Shown: one piece after another, positions 28,586 through 37,165 of the stretch
Layout of the letters: each line of letters begins with the position of its first letter
Numbering within the stretch: the stretch's first letter is position 1
Assembly (NCBI RefSeq): GCF_001655685.1
Contig: NZ_LYVF01000158.1
Coordinates: 1 to 64,000, forward strand
Length of the DNA: 64,000 nucleotides
Direction of reading: 5' to 3'
DNA from: Desulfotomaculum copahuensis
GTDB lineage: Bacteria > Bacillota > Desulfotomaculia > Desulfotomaculales > Desulfovirgulaceae
Notes under the pieces: generated by a model
Seen by the model: the letters and a program-made list of their open reading frames with translations, nothing else
What the model was told of the DNA's origin: nothing
Database searches by the model: none
Made by a program: the position numbers and the translations under genes

Positions 28586-29542
28586 TCAGACTGGCTTCAC
28601 TATAGTGAAAGAATCATTAAACATTTGTTCCGCCAAGGTGTATGGGTCCACTTCTTTAGCCAATACGCGAGTGATTTCTTTTTCCATGTCATGGCGCTCA
28701 CTCAGTGCATCCAGCACCATATTTTTCACACGCTCAACAAGTAACGATACCACCTCTTGTTTCAACCGTTCTTTAACAATCAACTTTAGCTTACCGCTAG
28801 ATTTCAAATAACTATAATGCGTTGTAATAGCTTGCCAGAGTTCATCAACTCCCATATCATTTACTGTCATCGTTTTCACTAAAGGTGGCCTCCAGGAACT
28901 GCTGATATAGCCTGCATCAAGAACTGTACTAACTTCAATGAACGTCTTATCTGCTCCAGGCATATCCGCCTTGTTAATTGCAAATACATCTGCTATTTCC
29001 ATAATTCCAGCTTTCATTGCCTGAATGCTATCCCCACCAGCTGGTGTCAGCACAACCAAAACTGTATGAGCGATATTCATAATATCTATTTCTGACTGAC
29101 CCACTCCAACAGTCTCTAGAAAAAGAACCTTATAACCAAAGGCATCCATGACATTAAGTATGCCGCCTATATTTTTCGTTAATCCCCCCATACTCCCCCT
29201 GGAGGCCAAACTGCGCATAAATACGCCTTCGTCGATTATCCTATCCTGTATGCGTATCCGGTCACCTAATATGGCTCCACCACTGAACGGACTGCTTGGA
29301 TCGACAGCAAGTATACCTACATTAATACCTATTTTCCGTAGTTTTTTAGTTAATGATCTAATCAATGAACTCTTACCAGCTCCCGGAGAACCAGTCACAC
29401 CAATTATATAACTGTCTCCAGTATGGCAATGTAACCTCTGCAGCAACTCCCGTTTTTGGGGGTAATCATTCTCCACTATAGATATCGCTTTTGCCAGCGC
29501 CCGACGGTCACCTTTCAAAAAGCTAACTATTAAATCATTCAA
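28586..29542 (-). CDS. meaB: MeaB/ArgK-type G-protein chaperone of a B12-dependent mutase
   Basis: 318 aa from a TTG eight bases after GAGGGGGTGG; a further-upstream GTG overlaps that site. It has the P-loop GVTGSPGAGKSSL, the AVDPSSPFSGGAILGDRIRM-like switch region, ETVGVGQSE and NKAD motifs. MeaB proteins load and protect adenosylcobalamin in acyl-CoA mutases, so its target is almost surely the two-subunit mutase encoded 11 kb upstream in the same island. The separation suggests that both blocks are controlled together. Confidence 0.9.
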   Translation of the reverse strand: MNDLIVSFLKGDRRALAKAISIVENDYPQKRELLQRLHCHTGDSYIIGVTGSPGAGKSSLIRSLTKKLRKIGINVGILAVDPSSPFSGGAILGDRIRIQDRIIDEGVFMRSLASRGSMGGLTKNIGGILNVMDAFGYKVLFLETVGVGQSEIDIMNIAHTVLVVLTPAGGDSIQAMKAGIMEIADVFAINKADMPGADKTFIEVSTVLDAGYISSSWRPPLVKTMTVNDMGVDELWQAITTHYSYLKSSGKLKLIVKERLKQEVVSLLVERVKNMVLDALSERHDMEKEITRVLAKEVDPYTLAEQMFNDSFTIVKPV

Positions 29543-29647
29543 GCAATACCACCCCCTCGCCACAGAAAGGTTACCTTTTTAGAACTTCACACTATTGCAT
29601 GCCAGAAAATACTTTTTCGTTTCCAAAACCCCCAAAAGAGGTATTGC

Positions 29648-29800
29648 CTAAATAAGCCTTTTTACTTTTACTTCCTCAACAGCGAAATTTAAATACTCCT
29701 CCATTAACAGCTGACTGACCACAGAACAAATCAAAAACAAATTGATTTCTGTAGCTTTATCAGAAAATAAATTATCAACACGTATAGCCCTGCTTTCCAT
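29648..29800 (-). CDS. 50-aa protein in the carboxylase block, possible small subunit
   Basis: An ATG sits behind a strong GGAGGAGTAAGTA and gives 50 codons: MESRAIRVDNLF ... EEVKVKRLI. It lies between the biotin carrier (22 bp away) and meaB. It is helical and charged, with no motif I recognise. Position and size recall the small epsilon or assembly subunits found with some acyl-CoA carboxylases; that role is an inference. Too short for many annotation pipelines. Confidence 0.55.
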   Translation of the reverse strand: MESRAIRVDNLFSDKATEINLFLICSVVSQLLMEEYLNFAVEEVKVKRLI

Positions 29801-29822
29801 TACTTACTCCTCCATAAAATTA

Positions 29823-30215
29823 TTATTCTATTACCAAAACAATCTCATCTGTATTAACACTTTGACCCTCAATAACATTAATAGCAGCAACTTTTCCATC
29901 TTTGGTCGCGGTGATTTCATTTTCTAATTTCATTGCTTCCAGTATCATTATGACATCACCTTTTTTTACGTTGTCCCCAACCTGAACTAGAATAGATATA
30001 ATGATACCAGGTATGGGAACGTTTACCAGGCCGTTATTCTTATTTATTTTGACTGGCGTTGGCTTCACGGGTGTCAAAGTGCGAACCGGCGCCGACGCCG
30101 GCGACGATGACGTGCATATGTTATTGCGCCCGGTTGCTCCAATGCACCCTTCAGTAACTTCTTCCACAGCCACTGCATATTCGCTATCCTGAATGGTTAC
30201 CTTAAATTTCCTCAT
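29823..30215 (-). CDS. Biotin carboxyl carrier protein
   Basis: 130 aa from MRKFKVTI, six bases after GGAGGAG. A short Pro/Thr-rich linker (residues about 45-60) precedes a biotinyl domain with the EAMKLEN biotinylation site. The length and N-terminal domain match the gamma subunits of methylmalonyl-CoA decarboxylase / propionyl-CoA carboxylase rather than E. coli AccB. It shuttles carboxybiotin between the biotin carboxylase (20213) and the carboxyltransferase (25392). Confidence 0.9.
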   Translation of the reverse strand: MRKFKVTIQDSEYAVAVEEVTEGCIGATGRNNICTSSSPASAPVRTLTPVKPTPVKINKNNGLVNVPIPGIIISILVQVGDNVKKGDVIMILEAMKLENEITATKDGKVAAINVIEGQSVNTDEIVLVIE

Positions 30216-30295
30216 CAACGACTCCTCCATTAAAAGAGAACCTGATCAGGACTGGTGCCTCTAACGCCTTAAATTGATAAACTATCATGCTATAG

Positions 30296-31330
30296 TTAAC
30301 GCGAGTATGCCCACCAATCTGATTTGTAAGGCGGCACACCGCCCCAATTGGTACGGCACTTTGGAATCCGGCCGCTTTTAGTGCAATATGGACGTAATTC
30401 CCTGCCAAGAGTTCGTTCCAAAATACGACCCAACTCTAAAACCTGATCAATATCCACACCGGTATCAATTCCCATTTCGTCAAGCATTACCAGCAGGTCC
30501 TCTGTAGAACCATTACCCACTATATCACTAGGAGTATAATTGTGACCCGTGCCGATACCTGGTACGCCATCTACAATAAATGCCGGCTGACCGCCAAGTT
30601 GACCAAGAGACGCCTCCATGATCGTTACCCCTGCCATTAAAGCCGCCAGGTAGTTAGCCATAGCCATACCACGTGAATCATGAAAATGGGCCATATGAAC
30701 GTTTTCCGCAGGAAACTTATCGCGTAAGCGAACATAAAAATCATAAACCCGGTCCGGTGATGCCTCGCCTGTTGTATCACACGGAGTTGCTTCATCAATC
30801 CCCATTTCAAGACCTCGTTCAATTAATTCAAAAGTTTTCTCAATTGGAACTAGCCCTTCAATTGGACATCCAAACACACATGCTATAGCCATATTTGCCT
30901 TAATGCCGGCACTATGCAGATATTTAATCCAATTAGGCATGGCAGCAAGGAACTCATCAATAGTTTTACCGGAATTTCGTAAACAATGAGAGTTGGAAGT
31001 CGAGATAGTGAATGCTAAAACATCTGGTCCATATCCTGATTCCTTTGCTTTAACCGCTCTTTCAATGGCTTTATCGCTCATACCATAACATTTATATGTT
31101 ACACCTGGCACACGATTAATCCGTTTTAGCACTTCTTCAGCATCCTTAAATTGTGGCAAGTTTTTCGGATGACTAAAATTTGTTACTTCTACGCTTTTAA
31201 ACCCTAACTCTGAGACACGATTAATAAAATATACTTTTGTTTCTGTTGGTATAAATCGATTCTCATGCTGAAATCCGTCCCGAGCCAATAGTTCAGTCAA
31301 CGATACCTTTTGAGGTAAATTCATTTTCAT
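30296..31330 (-). CDS. HMG-CoA-lyase-like aldolase family protein lacking the lyase cysteine
   Basis: 344 aa from MKMNLPQKV, nine bases after AAAGGAGG. It is a TIM barrel of the HMGL-like/DRE-metallolyase superfamily: catalytic ARDG (Arg17, Asp18) and metal-binding His215-Phe-His217-Asp are present. At the place of the catalytic Cys in the HMG-CoA lyase GGCP loop it has GGQP (Gln248), followed by a longer loop before GNGSTEDLL. Thus ordinary HMG-CoA lyase activity is doubtful; a related Claisen or aldol reaction on another acyl-CoA is possible. First gene behind the second sigma-54 promoter, directly ahead of the carboxylase genes. Confidence 0.75.
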   Translation of the reverse strand: MKMNLPQKVSLTELLARDGFQHENRFIPTETKVYFINRVSELGFKSVEVTNFSHPKNLPQFKDAEEVLKRINRVPGVTYKCYGMSDKAIERAVKAKESGYGPDVLAFTISTSNSHCLRNSGKTIDEFLAAMPNWIKYLHSAGIKANMAIACVFGCPIEGLVPIEKTFELIERGLEMGIDEATPCDTTGEASPDRVYDFYVRLRDKFPAENVHMAHFHDSRGMAMANYLAALMAGVTIMEASLGQLGGQPAFIVDGVPGIGTGHNYTPSDIVGNGSTEDLLVMLDEMGIDTGVDIDQVLELGRILERTLGRELRPYCTKSGRIPKCRTNWGGVPPYKSDWWAYSR

Positions 31331-31437
31331 TTCCGACATCCTCCTTTCATGGATTCTTATTACTTGAAAAAATGTTTTCGACAACTATTGTCCGAATATC
31401 CCTCCCTTCTTTAAACCTTAAATCTTTAAATATATTA

Positions 31438-31453
31438 AGCAAAGATCATACCA
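31438..31453 (-). promoter_or_regulatory. Sigma-54 promoter 2 (HMGL-like / carboxylase block)
   Basis: Minus strand TGGTATGATCTTTGCT: GG and GC ten bases apart in the -24/-12 arrangement, with the TTTGC element. It lies about 110 bp upstream of the HMGL-like gene. Confidence 0.7.
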
Positions 31454-31600
31454 GAATTATATACACAAAAGATACTAAGATAGCTGACTCTGCAAGAACA
31501 ATTTGAATGTTCCCAATTTTAGATGTATAATAGCATCAGTCATATTATGAGGGCCTTTTAATAATCATTGTCTTAATACGATGGACAAATTAATCTACTT

Positions 31601-31635
31601 GATGTTATGAATCATCGCCGATGCTAAATGGCATC
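31601..31635. promoter_or_regulatory. Tandem GATG-N8-CATC palindromes, probable enhancer sites (pair 2)
   Basis: Two copies at 31601-31616 (gatg ttatgaat catc) and 31620-31635 (gatg ctaaatgg catc), 19 bp apart. They lie about 150-180 bp upstream of sigma-54 promoter 2, the usual place for activator binding. Confidence 0.6.
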
Positions 31636-31704
31636 TATATCTTATTTCTTATAAAAATACCTCCTGTTTGAGAAGTGAAAAATTTTAATTCATCGGCAAT
31701 CTGA

Positions 31705-32904
31705 TTAGGAACCATCCTCCAAAAGTAAAAGGTCTTCAGGAGAAACACCCCGCGGGATGTCATCCCCCTCTTGACACCATACCTTTTGCAAGCCAGCGTC
31801 TTTTAACAGTTCCAGCGCTTCATCTATATCCGTATCAGACACCTCTGACACGCTACGCATTCGGAAAACCGGTTGGTAGATGATCAGATTAACGTCTATT
31901 TTATTGTCCATATTCGCGAGACGTTTACCCATCCGTTCAATTTCTTGTCGTGATATGAAGGACGGATGATAGGGGATTGCTACTGCGAGATTAATTCTGT
32001 CATGGTAATTGTTAACAAGATACTTAACACCTTCCCATGCTGTTTCAAGATAGCGGTTGGCAAGATTTTTTTCTTTAATACCAGTAAGCTTCATAAAGGT
32101 AGACAGATCATCACCCTTCAAATCAGGGGAAATATCGGTCAGCCCAGCATCATATAACTCATCTATATAATCATTGGTAAGTAGAGAAGCATTAGTATCT
32201 AACTGGATGCGAATGTTAGAGTAAAGTTTCCTTAATTCTCTAATAAAATCAATCAACCACCGGCGGTTAAGCGTCGGTTCGCCGCCAGATATGCCAACCC
32301 GGGGATCTGTTTTGGAAGCAAGTATGTGCCTGGCCATTTGTACTGCTTCTATTGAAGTGACAGATCTGCCGGAAGAGGAAAAAGTAATATTCCAATTATG
32401 GCAAAAACCACATGAGAAATTGCAGCCATGTGTAAAAACCGATAGGCTGGCATGAAAATAATTTGGAAAAAATGATACCAAACGTAATGGTGGTTGTTTT
32501 TGTAAGGTTTCCTGATTAGTAAATATCACCATGTTTTCATTTACCGGGGTCAGACAACTTCGCATTAAGTTACCGTTAACCATCACCTCACAGGTAAAAC
32601 AGCCACCGCTATTGCAATGATGCATATGGGATGATCTTTTTCCAACGAGCTCAAGGGCATCCCTTACGCTAATCCGGGCCGGAACAAAATATTGATTTCC
32701 ATCCACGACAATACCATATAGTGTCCTGGTCTCCAAGTTATGCTTCAGCGAACGATCTCCCGCAGGGCACCCCTTAAGGCAGGTTCCACATCCAATACAA
32801 TTTTTCTCTTTTTCCATCGGACATTGAACAAAGTACTTACAAAAGCCACACTTAAGACAATCGTTACCTGCAACTGCCTTATAATATTTCATCTCTATAC
32901 CCAT
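31705..32904 (-). CDS. Radical SAM protein with N-terminal 2x[4Fe-4S] and [2Fe-2S] ferredoxin domains
   Basis: 399 aa; the start ATGGGT overlaps the stop of the preceding 127-aa gene (GAATGGGTATAG), with GGAGG 12 bases upstream. Domain order: eight cysteines in two ferredoxin-like groups (Cys16-Cys28, Cys36-Cys46), a plant-type [2Fe-2S] domain (Cys97, 102, 105, 117), then a radical-SAM core with Cys161-x3-Cys165-x2-Cys168 and a GGEPTLN SAM-binding block. The activase-like core recalls pyruvate-formate-lyase-activating enzymes, but no glycyl-radical partner is present in the window. The fused ferredoxins could deliver the low-potential electron directly. Likely target: one of the neighbouring proteins. 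Confidence 0.8.
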   Translation of the reverse strand: MGIEMKYYKAVAGNDCLKCGFCKYFVQCPMEKEKNCIGCGTCLKGCPAGDRSLKHNLETRTLYGIVVDGNQYFVPARISVRDALELVGKRSSHMHHCNSGGCFTCEVMVNGNLMRSCLTPVNENMVIFTNQETLQKQPPLRLVSFFPNYFHASLSVFTHGCNFSCGFCHNWNITFSSSGRSVTSIEAVQMARHILASKTDPRVGISGGEPTLNRRWLIDFIRELRKLYSNIRIQLDTNASLLTNDYIDELYDAGLTDISPDLKGDDLSTFMKLTGIKEKNLANRYLETAWEGVKYLVNNYHDRINLAVAIPYHPSFISRQEIERMGKRLANMDNKIDVNLIIYQPVFRMRSVSEVSDTDIDEALELLKDAGLQKVWCQEGDDIPRGVSPEDLLLLEDGS

Positions 32905-33278
32905 TCTATTTTCATGCCTCCTGCATTGGATGCAAAATCCCAATTTACACGTTGCCAAAAGGATTTTTCCATTTCAGGTAAGATATCTAGGGGATTGTCA
33001 ATATTGAAATTTGCCTTAAAATAGTTGTGGTATTCCTCACGTCTAGGAATATTAAGTAATAGTTCATCAATTCTTGCCACTGGCACAAAACAATTTGCCT
33101 CAACATCATCCAATGCATTGATTACGGATCCCTTTCCAAAAATCAATGTGTGCTTCAGCGCGATATAAATGCTTTCAGGAAACTCAACATTGTTATAATA
33201 ACTGGCACATGTTTCGATGATCAATTTTTTACTTAAATCTGTTGACATCTCTAATTGATCGATTTCGTTAGCATCCAT
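32895..33278 (-). CDS. Orphan 127-aa protein between ThDP enzyme and radical SAM gene
   Basis: 127 aa from the ATG behind GGAGGGGCTAAAT; an upstream extension into the ThDP gene lacks a ribosome site. It is acidic and mostly helical, with sequence such as ETCASYYNNVEFPESIY and a C-terminus NAGGMKIEWV. I recognise no family. It is translationally coupled to the radical-SAM gene and follows the ThDP-enzyme gene by 73 bp, so it is a candidate small subunit of the ThDP enzyme or a substrate/partner of the radical-SAM protein. There is no RVxGY glycyl-radical loop. Confidence 0.65.
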   Translation of the reverse strand: MDANEIDQLEMSTDLSKKLIIETCASYYNNVEFPESIYIALKHTLIFGKGSVINALDDVEANCFVPVARIDELLLNIPRREEYHNYFKANFNIDNPLDILPEMEKSFWQRVNWDFASNAGGMKIEWV

Positions 33279-33351
33279 ATTTAGCCCCTCCGTAACCTTA
33301 AAGTTTTGGTCTTCGACCTTTAACAGATCGAAGACCATAAGCCATGCACGT

Positions 33352-35412
33352 CTATTTGAAAATCTTTTCCTTTGGAATGTATGGCCCAAACTCGCTTTCA
33401 CCAAGGGGTTCCCATGAATCCGGGAACGGAATCTGCGGTTCATTCTTCAAGGCAGGGAACCAATTACTCAAGAAGCGCTGCCTTGCCGCTTTGCCGCGTG
33501 GAGGAAGTTCTTCATACGGAAGGTGAGCGTACATCAGGCAATAAGCCGGTCCCATGATGGCCTTGTTTACCAGATGCTGATCCATAATGCAGTTCATAAT
33601 CACTGGTTGACCTTTTTCCGCGATAGCAAATGCCCGTTTGAGATCATTGCAGAAGTTTTCTTCCCGGTTACAAACCATACCATAGGCGCCTATGGATTCG
33701 GCAAATTTTTCAAACTGAATACCGATTGGTCGTTCCTCGCCCATTTGCATGTGACCCTGCCAGTCATTACCATACACATCCTGATCACCTAGCATATCCC
33801 AGTTCGGCCCGTACCAGACGTACTTCATCCCGGGCATCCAGCCGCCGTTATTAGTCACTAGAAAAACAATTGGCAGTTTGTGCCGCACGGCTACCTCCAC
33901 ATCCCAACCAGCATTCATCATACCGGAATCTCCCATAAGAGCCAGAATCGGCACCAATTCGCCCTTTTCCATATCCCCCAGGGCTGCGCCGATGGCCTGT
34001 CCGACGCCGTGTCCCACACCGGCCTGATCATTGGCTGTAATACAGGATGCCGGTCGGGTAAATTGCAAATAAGGCATGACAAAATCAGACATCGTATAGC
34101 CGTCGATCATTACTCTAACCTTGCTGTCATAAAGCTCTTCATTTACTTCCCTGATGATCTGCGCCATGTAACCGAAGTGCATAAAGTCGTTATTCTTGTA
34201 ACGCGGATGTTCCGGTCCGTACTTATAGGCTTTATCTCTTCTTTTTATAGCTGCCTGGGCATTACTGTCGTGACATTTTTGTAACCATGCTTCACGTTCG
34301 GCGTCAAGTTGAACAGTCATATTACCGGCCTTAATATAGTCATTAAGCTGTTTAAACACGGTTTTGATGTTCCCCATCAGGACTTCCTTGGTATCCATGT
34401 ATGTCCAGACCTGCTCCTGACAGTTAGAAATCTGAATGACAGACGGATAATCGGCGCCGTACCCATCAAAAAAACCAACTTTCAGACCGGCCGTAATCAC
34501 CAGATCGATCTCTTTTTTAAACGGCGGCAACCCGCGATGTGAATTGAAATGCTTCTCAGAAATAATACCCCGGCCAAGCCTTCTTGAGGAAAAAGGCATT
34601 TTAGTCAAGTTAACGAACTCTTCAAGTTCAGGGCCGGCCTGATCCCAGACAGGCATGTCGCCAATAATCATGAATGGATGCTTGGCCTCAATAATAATCC
34701 GGGCGGCTTTGGTAACCGCATCGGGGTCGGCAGCACAAGTCAAAGGCTTCCGGGTATCCTCACCACGCCAATTTTCCAGATAATCGCTATGGTGCTTGAA
34801 GAATCCTCCCCAGTAATGCTGACGCATCTCATCGTTTTTGGAAAACAGTAGGTCGATGCCCAATTCAAACGCCACCGGTGCCTTGGGTGCTGCTTGAGCG
34901 ATCTTGAAGCCCCGCGTTAAAAACTGTTTAACCTGCCAGGGATAGATAACGCGCGGACTCCATTTGGTCACATGTTCAAAGAATCGGTGGGCATAACTTT
35001 CTTGAATAGTGTTATAAAGGCCGTCATGTTCTACCTCTATGCCGCCGGCCAGATAAATTATGGGGGAATTTGACAACCAGGCCTGTTGTACAGCGGAAAA
35101 GGCGTTGCCGGCACCCGGTCCGACAGTTCCATAACATACACCGGGCTTTTGTGTCACCTGTGAGTAAGCCTCACCCGCATAAACGGCATTCTGCTCATGC
35201 GCAAATGTGATTGTTTTAATACCGATACGAGAAATCGCATCTACGAAATGCCAAATATGGCCTCCAGGTACACCAAATGCAATACTTACACCCTGTTCCC
35301 GAAGGATTTCCGCAATGTACTTGCCAACACTCGGATAGATCTCTCTTTGACCCAAAGGAACACTAAGTTTTTTTTGGCTTTCTTCATCGAACTCAATACC
35401 TAGTCTTGACAT
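33352..35412 (-). CDS. ThDP-dependent carboligase/lyase (2-hydroxyacyl-CoA lyase / acetolactate synthase superfamily)
   Basis: 686 aa behind AAGGAGTGTGAGTT. Three-domain ThDP fold: catalytic Glu73 in the N-terminal domain (FAHEQNAVYAGEA), a central domain, and the cofactor motif GDS(494-496) ... NN(521-522) with Mg-binding context. It is about 100 residues longer than usual 2-hydroxyacyl-CoA lyases or acetolactate synthases, mainly in the C-terminal and inter-domain regions. Next to a B12 mutase, SDR and thiolase it would fit condensation of a ketone such as acetone with a C1-CoA unit, the reverse of 2-hydroxyacyl-CoA lyase. Decarboxylation of an oxalyl-CoA-like or 2-oxo acid is an alternative. 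Confidence 0.78.
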   Translation of the reverse strand: MSRLGIEFDEESQKKLSVPLGQREIYPSVGKYIAEILREQGVSIAFGVPGGHIWHFVDAISRIGIKTITFAHEQNAVYAGEAYSQVTQKPGVCYGTVGPGAGNAFSAVQQAWLSNSPIIYLAGGIEVEHDGLYNTIQESYAHRFFEHVTKWSPRVIYPWQVKQFLTRGFKIAQAAPKAPVAFELGIDLLFSKNDEMRQHYWGGFFKHHSDYLENWRGEDTRKPLTCAADPDAVTKAARIIIEAKHPFMIIGDMPVWDQAGPELEEFVNLTKMPFSSRRLGRGIISEKHFNSHRGLPPFKKEIDLVITAGLKVGFFDGYGADYPSVIQISNCQEQVWTYMDTKEVLMGNIKTVFKQLNDYIKAGNMTVQLDAEREAWLQKCHDSNAQAAIKRRDKAYKYGPEHPRYKNNDFMHFGYMAQIIREVNEELYDSKVRVMIDGYTMSDFVMPYLQFTRPASCITANDQAGVGHGVGQAIGAALGDMEKGELVPILALMGDSGMMNAGWDVEVAVRHKLPIVFLVTNNGGWMPGMKYVWYGPNWDMLGDQDVYGNDWQGHMQMGEERPIGIQFEKFAESIGAYGMVCNREENFCNDLKRAFAIAEKGQPVIMNCIMDQHLVNKAIMGPAYCLMYAHLPYEELPPRGKAARQRFLSNWFPALKNEPQIPFPDSWEPLGESEFGPYIPKEKIFK

Positions 35413-35479
35413 AACTCACACTCCTTTTGTAATCAAAATACTCCCCAGTTAAGACATGATTGATGTAATTATCTGACAT
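35393..35479 (-). CDS. Possible 28-codon leader peptide overlapping the ThDP gene start
   Basis: An ATG directly after AAGGGGGTGATA opens a 28-codon frame (MSDNYINHVLTGEYFDYKRS...) that ends 20 bp inside the ThDP gene in another frame. The strong ribosome site and overlap suggest translational coupling. No similarity recognised; it may be only an initiation aid. Confidence 0.35.
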   Translation of the reverse strand: MSDNYINHVLTGEYFDYKRSVSYVKTRY

Positions 35480-35643
35480 TATCACCCCCTTTCCATATTT
35501 ATTTTTAAAAATTTTATGTTTTTCAGATATCAACTGGAAGGAAATCATTGATATTTTGTCCAGCCTATTGGCGCGTTTCCAGAAATCCACAACCTAACAT
35601 GCCGATATTCATCCCATATTGTTTTCAGGCAGCATTTATTTAG

Positions 35644-36939
35644 CTATTTAATATTTTCAAGGAGCATGGCCATACCCTGACCACCACCGATACATAATGC
35701 AACTAACCCGTAACGGTGGTTTTGCCGCTGCATTTCATGCATAATCGTGACCACCAGGCGTGCACCCGTGCAGCCGATGGGATGACCCAGTGATATGCCG
35801 CTGCCCAGCGGATTTGTTTTTTCCATGCTCAAATCCAATTCACGCATGCAGGCGATGGCCTGAGAGGCAAATGCTTCGTTCAATTCGATTACGTCTAGGT
35901 CGGCGGCGGTAATTCCCGCATGTTTTAAAGTCTTACGAACCGCCGGAATAGGACCGACTCCCATATAAGCAGGATCAACGCCGCCCGAAGCCCAGGATCT
36001 GACGGCCAACTTCGGCTTTACACCCAGTTCCGTCGCTTTTTCCCGGGACATAAGCACCACCGCAGCCGCTGCATCATTGATACCCGAGGCGTTGCCGGCA
36101 GTTACCGTACCGTCTTTGCGAAACACCGGCTTTAAACGGGCCATTTTTTCCATATTGGTGTCCATCGGGCGCTCATCGGTATCAAATATTAAAGCGTCGC
36201 CTTTGCGATTTGGAATTTCCACGGGAACGATCTCATCATTAAAAAGACTGTTGGCAATGGCCGCCCGCGCTCTCTGGTGGCTTAATAAGCCAATCGCGTC
36301 CTGTTCCTCCCGGGTTATACCATATCTCAAAGCCACATTTTCCGCCGTATTCCCCATATGGTAACCGTAAAAGATTTCCCACAGGCCGTCGTAAACCATC
36401 AAGTCCAGGCATTCCCCTTTGGCGGTGACATCCATACGGTAACCCCAACGGGCACGTGGTAGGGCATAAGGAGCCTGACTCATATTTTCCATACCGCCTG
36501 CTACCACCACATCAGCTTCGCCAAGCATTATGGCTTGCGCACCCAGGGCAATGGCCTTTAGACCCGAGGCACAAACCTTATTTACAGTGAATGCATTGGA
36601 TTCCTTGGGGACTCCGGCATGCACAGACGCCTGCCGGGTCGTGTTTTGACCGCAGGCTGCCTGAAGGACGTGGCCCATAATAACTTCATCAACCTGTACC
36701 GGACACAGAGTCTCCTCCCAGTTGGAAACAGCCTTTTCCAATTCAACAATCGGTAGCCCCTTTAATGCATCTGGACCATAATTCAACAATTCCTCACCGG
36801 ACTGAGGTCTTAAACCGGCCTTTTTGAGAGCTTCCCTGATTACCAGGCTGCCAAGAGAAATCGCCGGTACATCCTTTAACGTTCCGCCAAAGTTTCCGAT
36901 AGCCGTCCTGACACCGCTTACGACAAATACTTCTTTCAA
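35644..36939 (-). CDS. Acetyl-CoA acetyltransferase (thiolase) with N-terminal insertion
   Basis: 431 aa. All thiolase catalytic blocks are present: NKVCASG (nucleophilic Cys), NEAF, GHPIGCTGAR and CIGGGQG. Relative to the usual ~393-aa biosynthetic/degradative thiolase II, about 36 residues are inserted between the GLRP helix and VDEVIMGHVL (roughly residues 46-81). It would split acetoacetyl-CoA into two acetyl-CoA, following the SDR enzyme. The 226-bp gap upstream (36940-37165) has no clear promoter of its own. Confidence 0.9.
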   Translation of the reverse strand: MKEVFVVSGVRTAIGNFGGTLKDVPAISLGSLVIREALKKAGLRPQSGEELLNYGPDALKGLPIVELEKAVSNWEETLCPVQVDEVIMGHVLQAACGQNTTRQASVHAGVPKESNAFTVNKVCASGLKAIALGAQAIMLGEADVVVAGGMENMSQAPYALPRARWGYRMDVTAKGECLDLMVYDGLWEIFYGYHMGNTAENVALRYGITREEQDAIGLLSHQRARAAIANSLFNDEIVPVEIPNRKGDALIFDTDERPMDTNMEKMARLKPVFRKDGTVTAGNASGINDAAAAVVLMSREKATELGVKPKLAVRSWASGGVDPAYMGVGPIPAVRKTLKHAGITAADLDVIELNEAFASQAIACMRELDLSMEKTNPLGSGISLGHPIGCTGARLVVTIMHEMQRQNHRYGLVALCIGGGQGMAMLLENIK

Positions 36940-37165
36940 TTAATATCGCCTCCCATTTTGTTTGAATTACCAGCAGACTAGTCATATATCAAAGCACATA
37001 TAATAATTTGAAAATTTTAAGGCTTCGAATATTAAATTTACCCTTCAATCATTGCAAAGCAAGCTGTTCGAAATAAAAATTCCGAGACTTCACCATACAA
37101 AACAACAACAATATAAACAGAAAAGAAATCATTGGCCAAATTTTCTGATATCGGCAAGCATCATG

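Noticed and set aside
20213-31330. Acetone carboxylase or a complete leucine/isovalerate route
   Set aside because: No acetone carboxylase subunits are present; there is no acyl-CoA dehydrogenase or hydratase, and the HMGL-like protein lacks its key cysteine.
31705-35412. Glycyl-radical enzyme in the island (suggested by the activase-like radical SAM gene)
   Set aside because: None of the neighbouring proteins has the C-terminal RVxGY-type loop.
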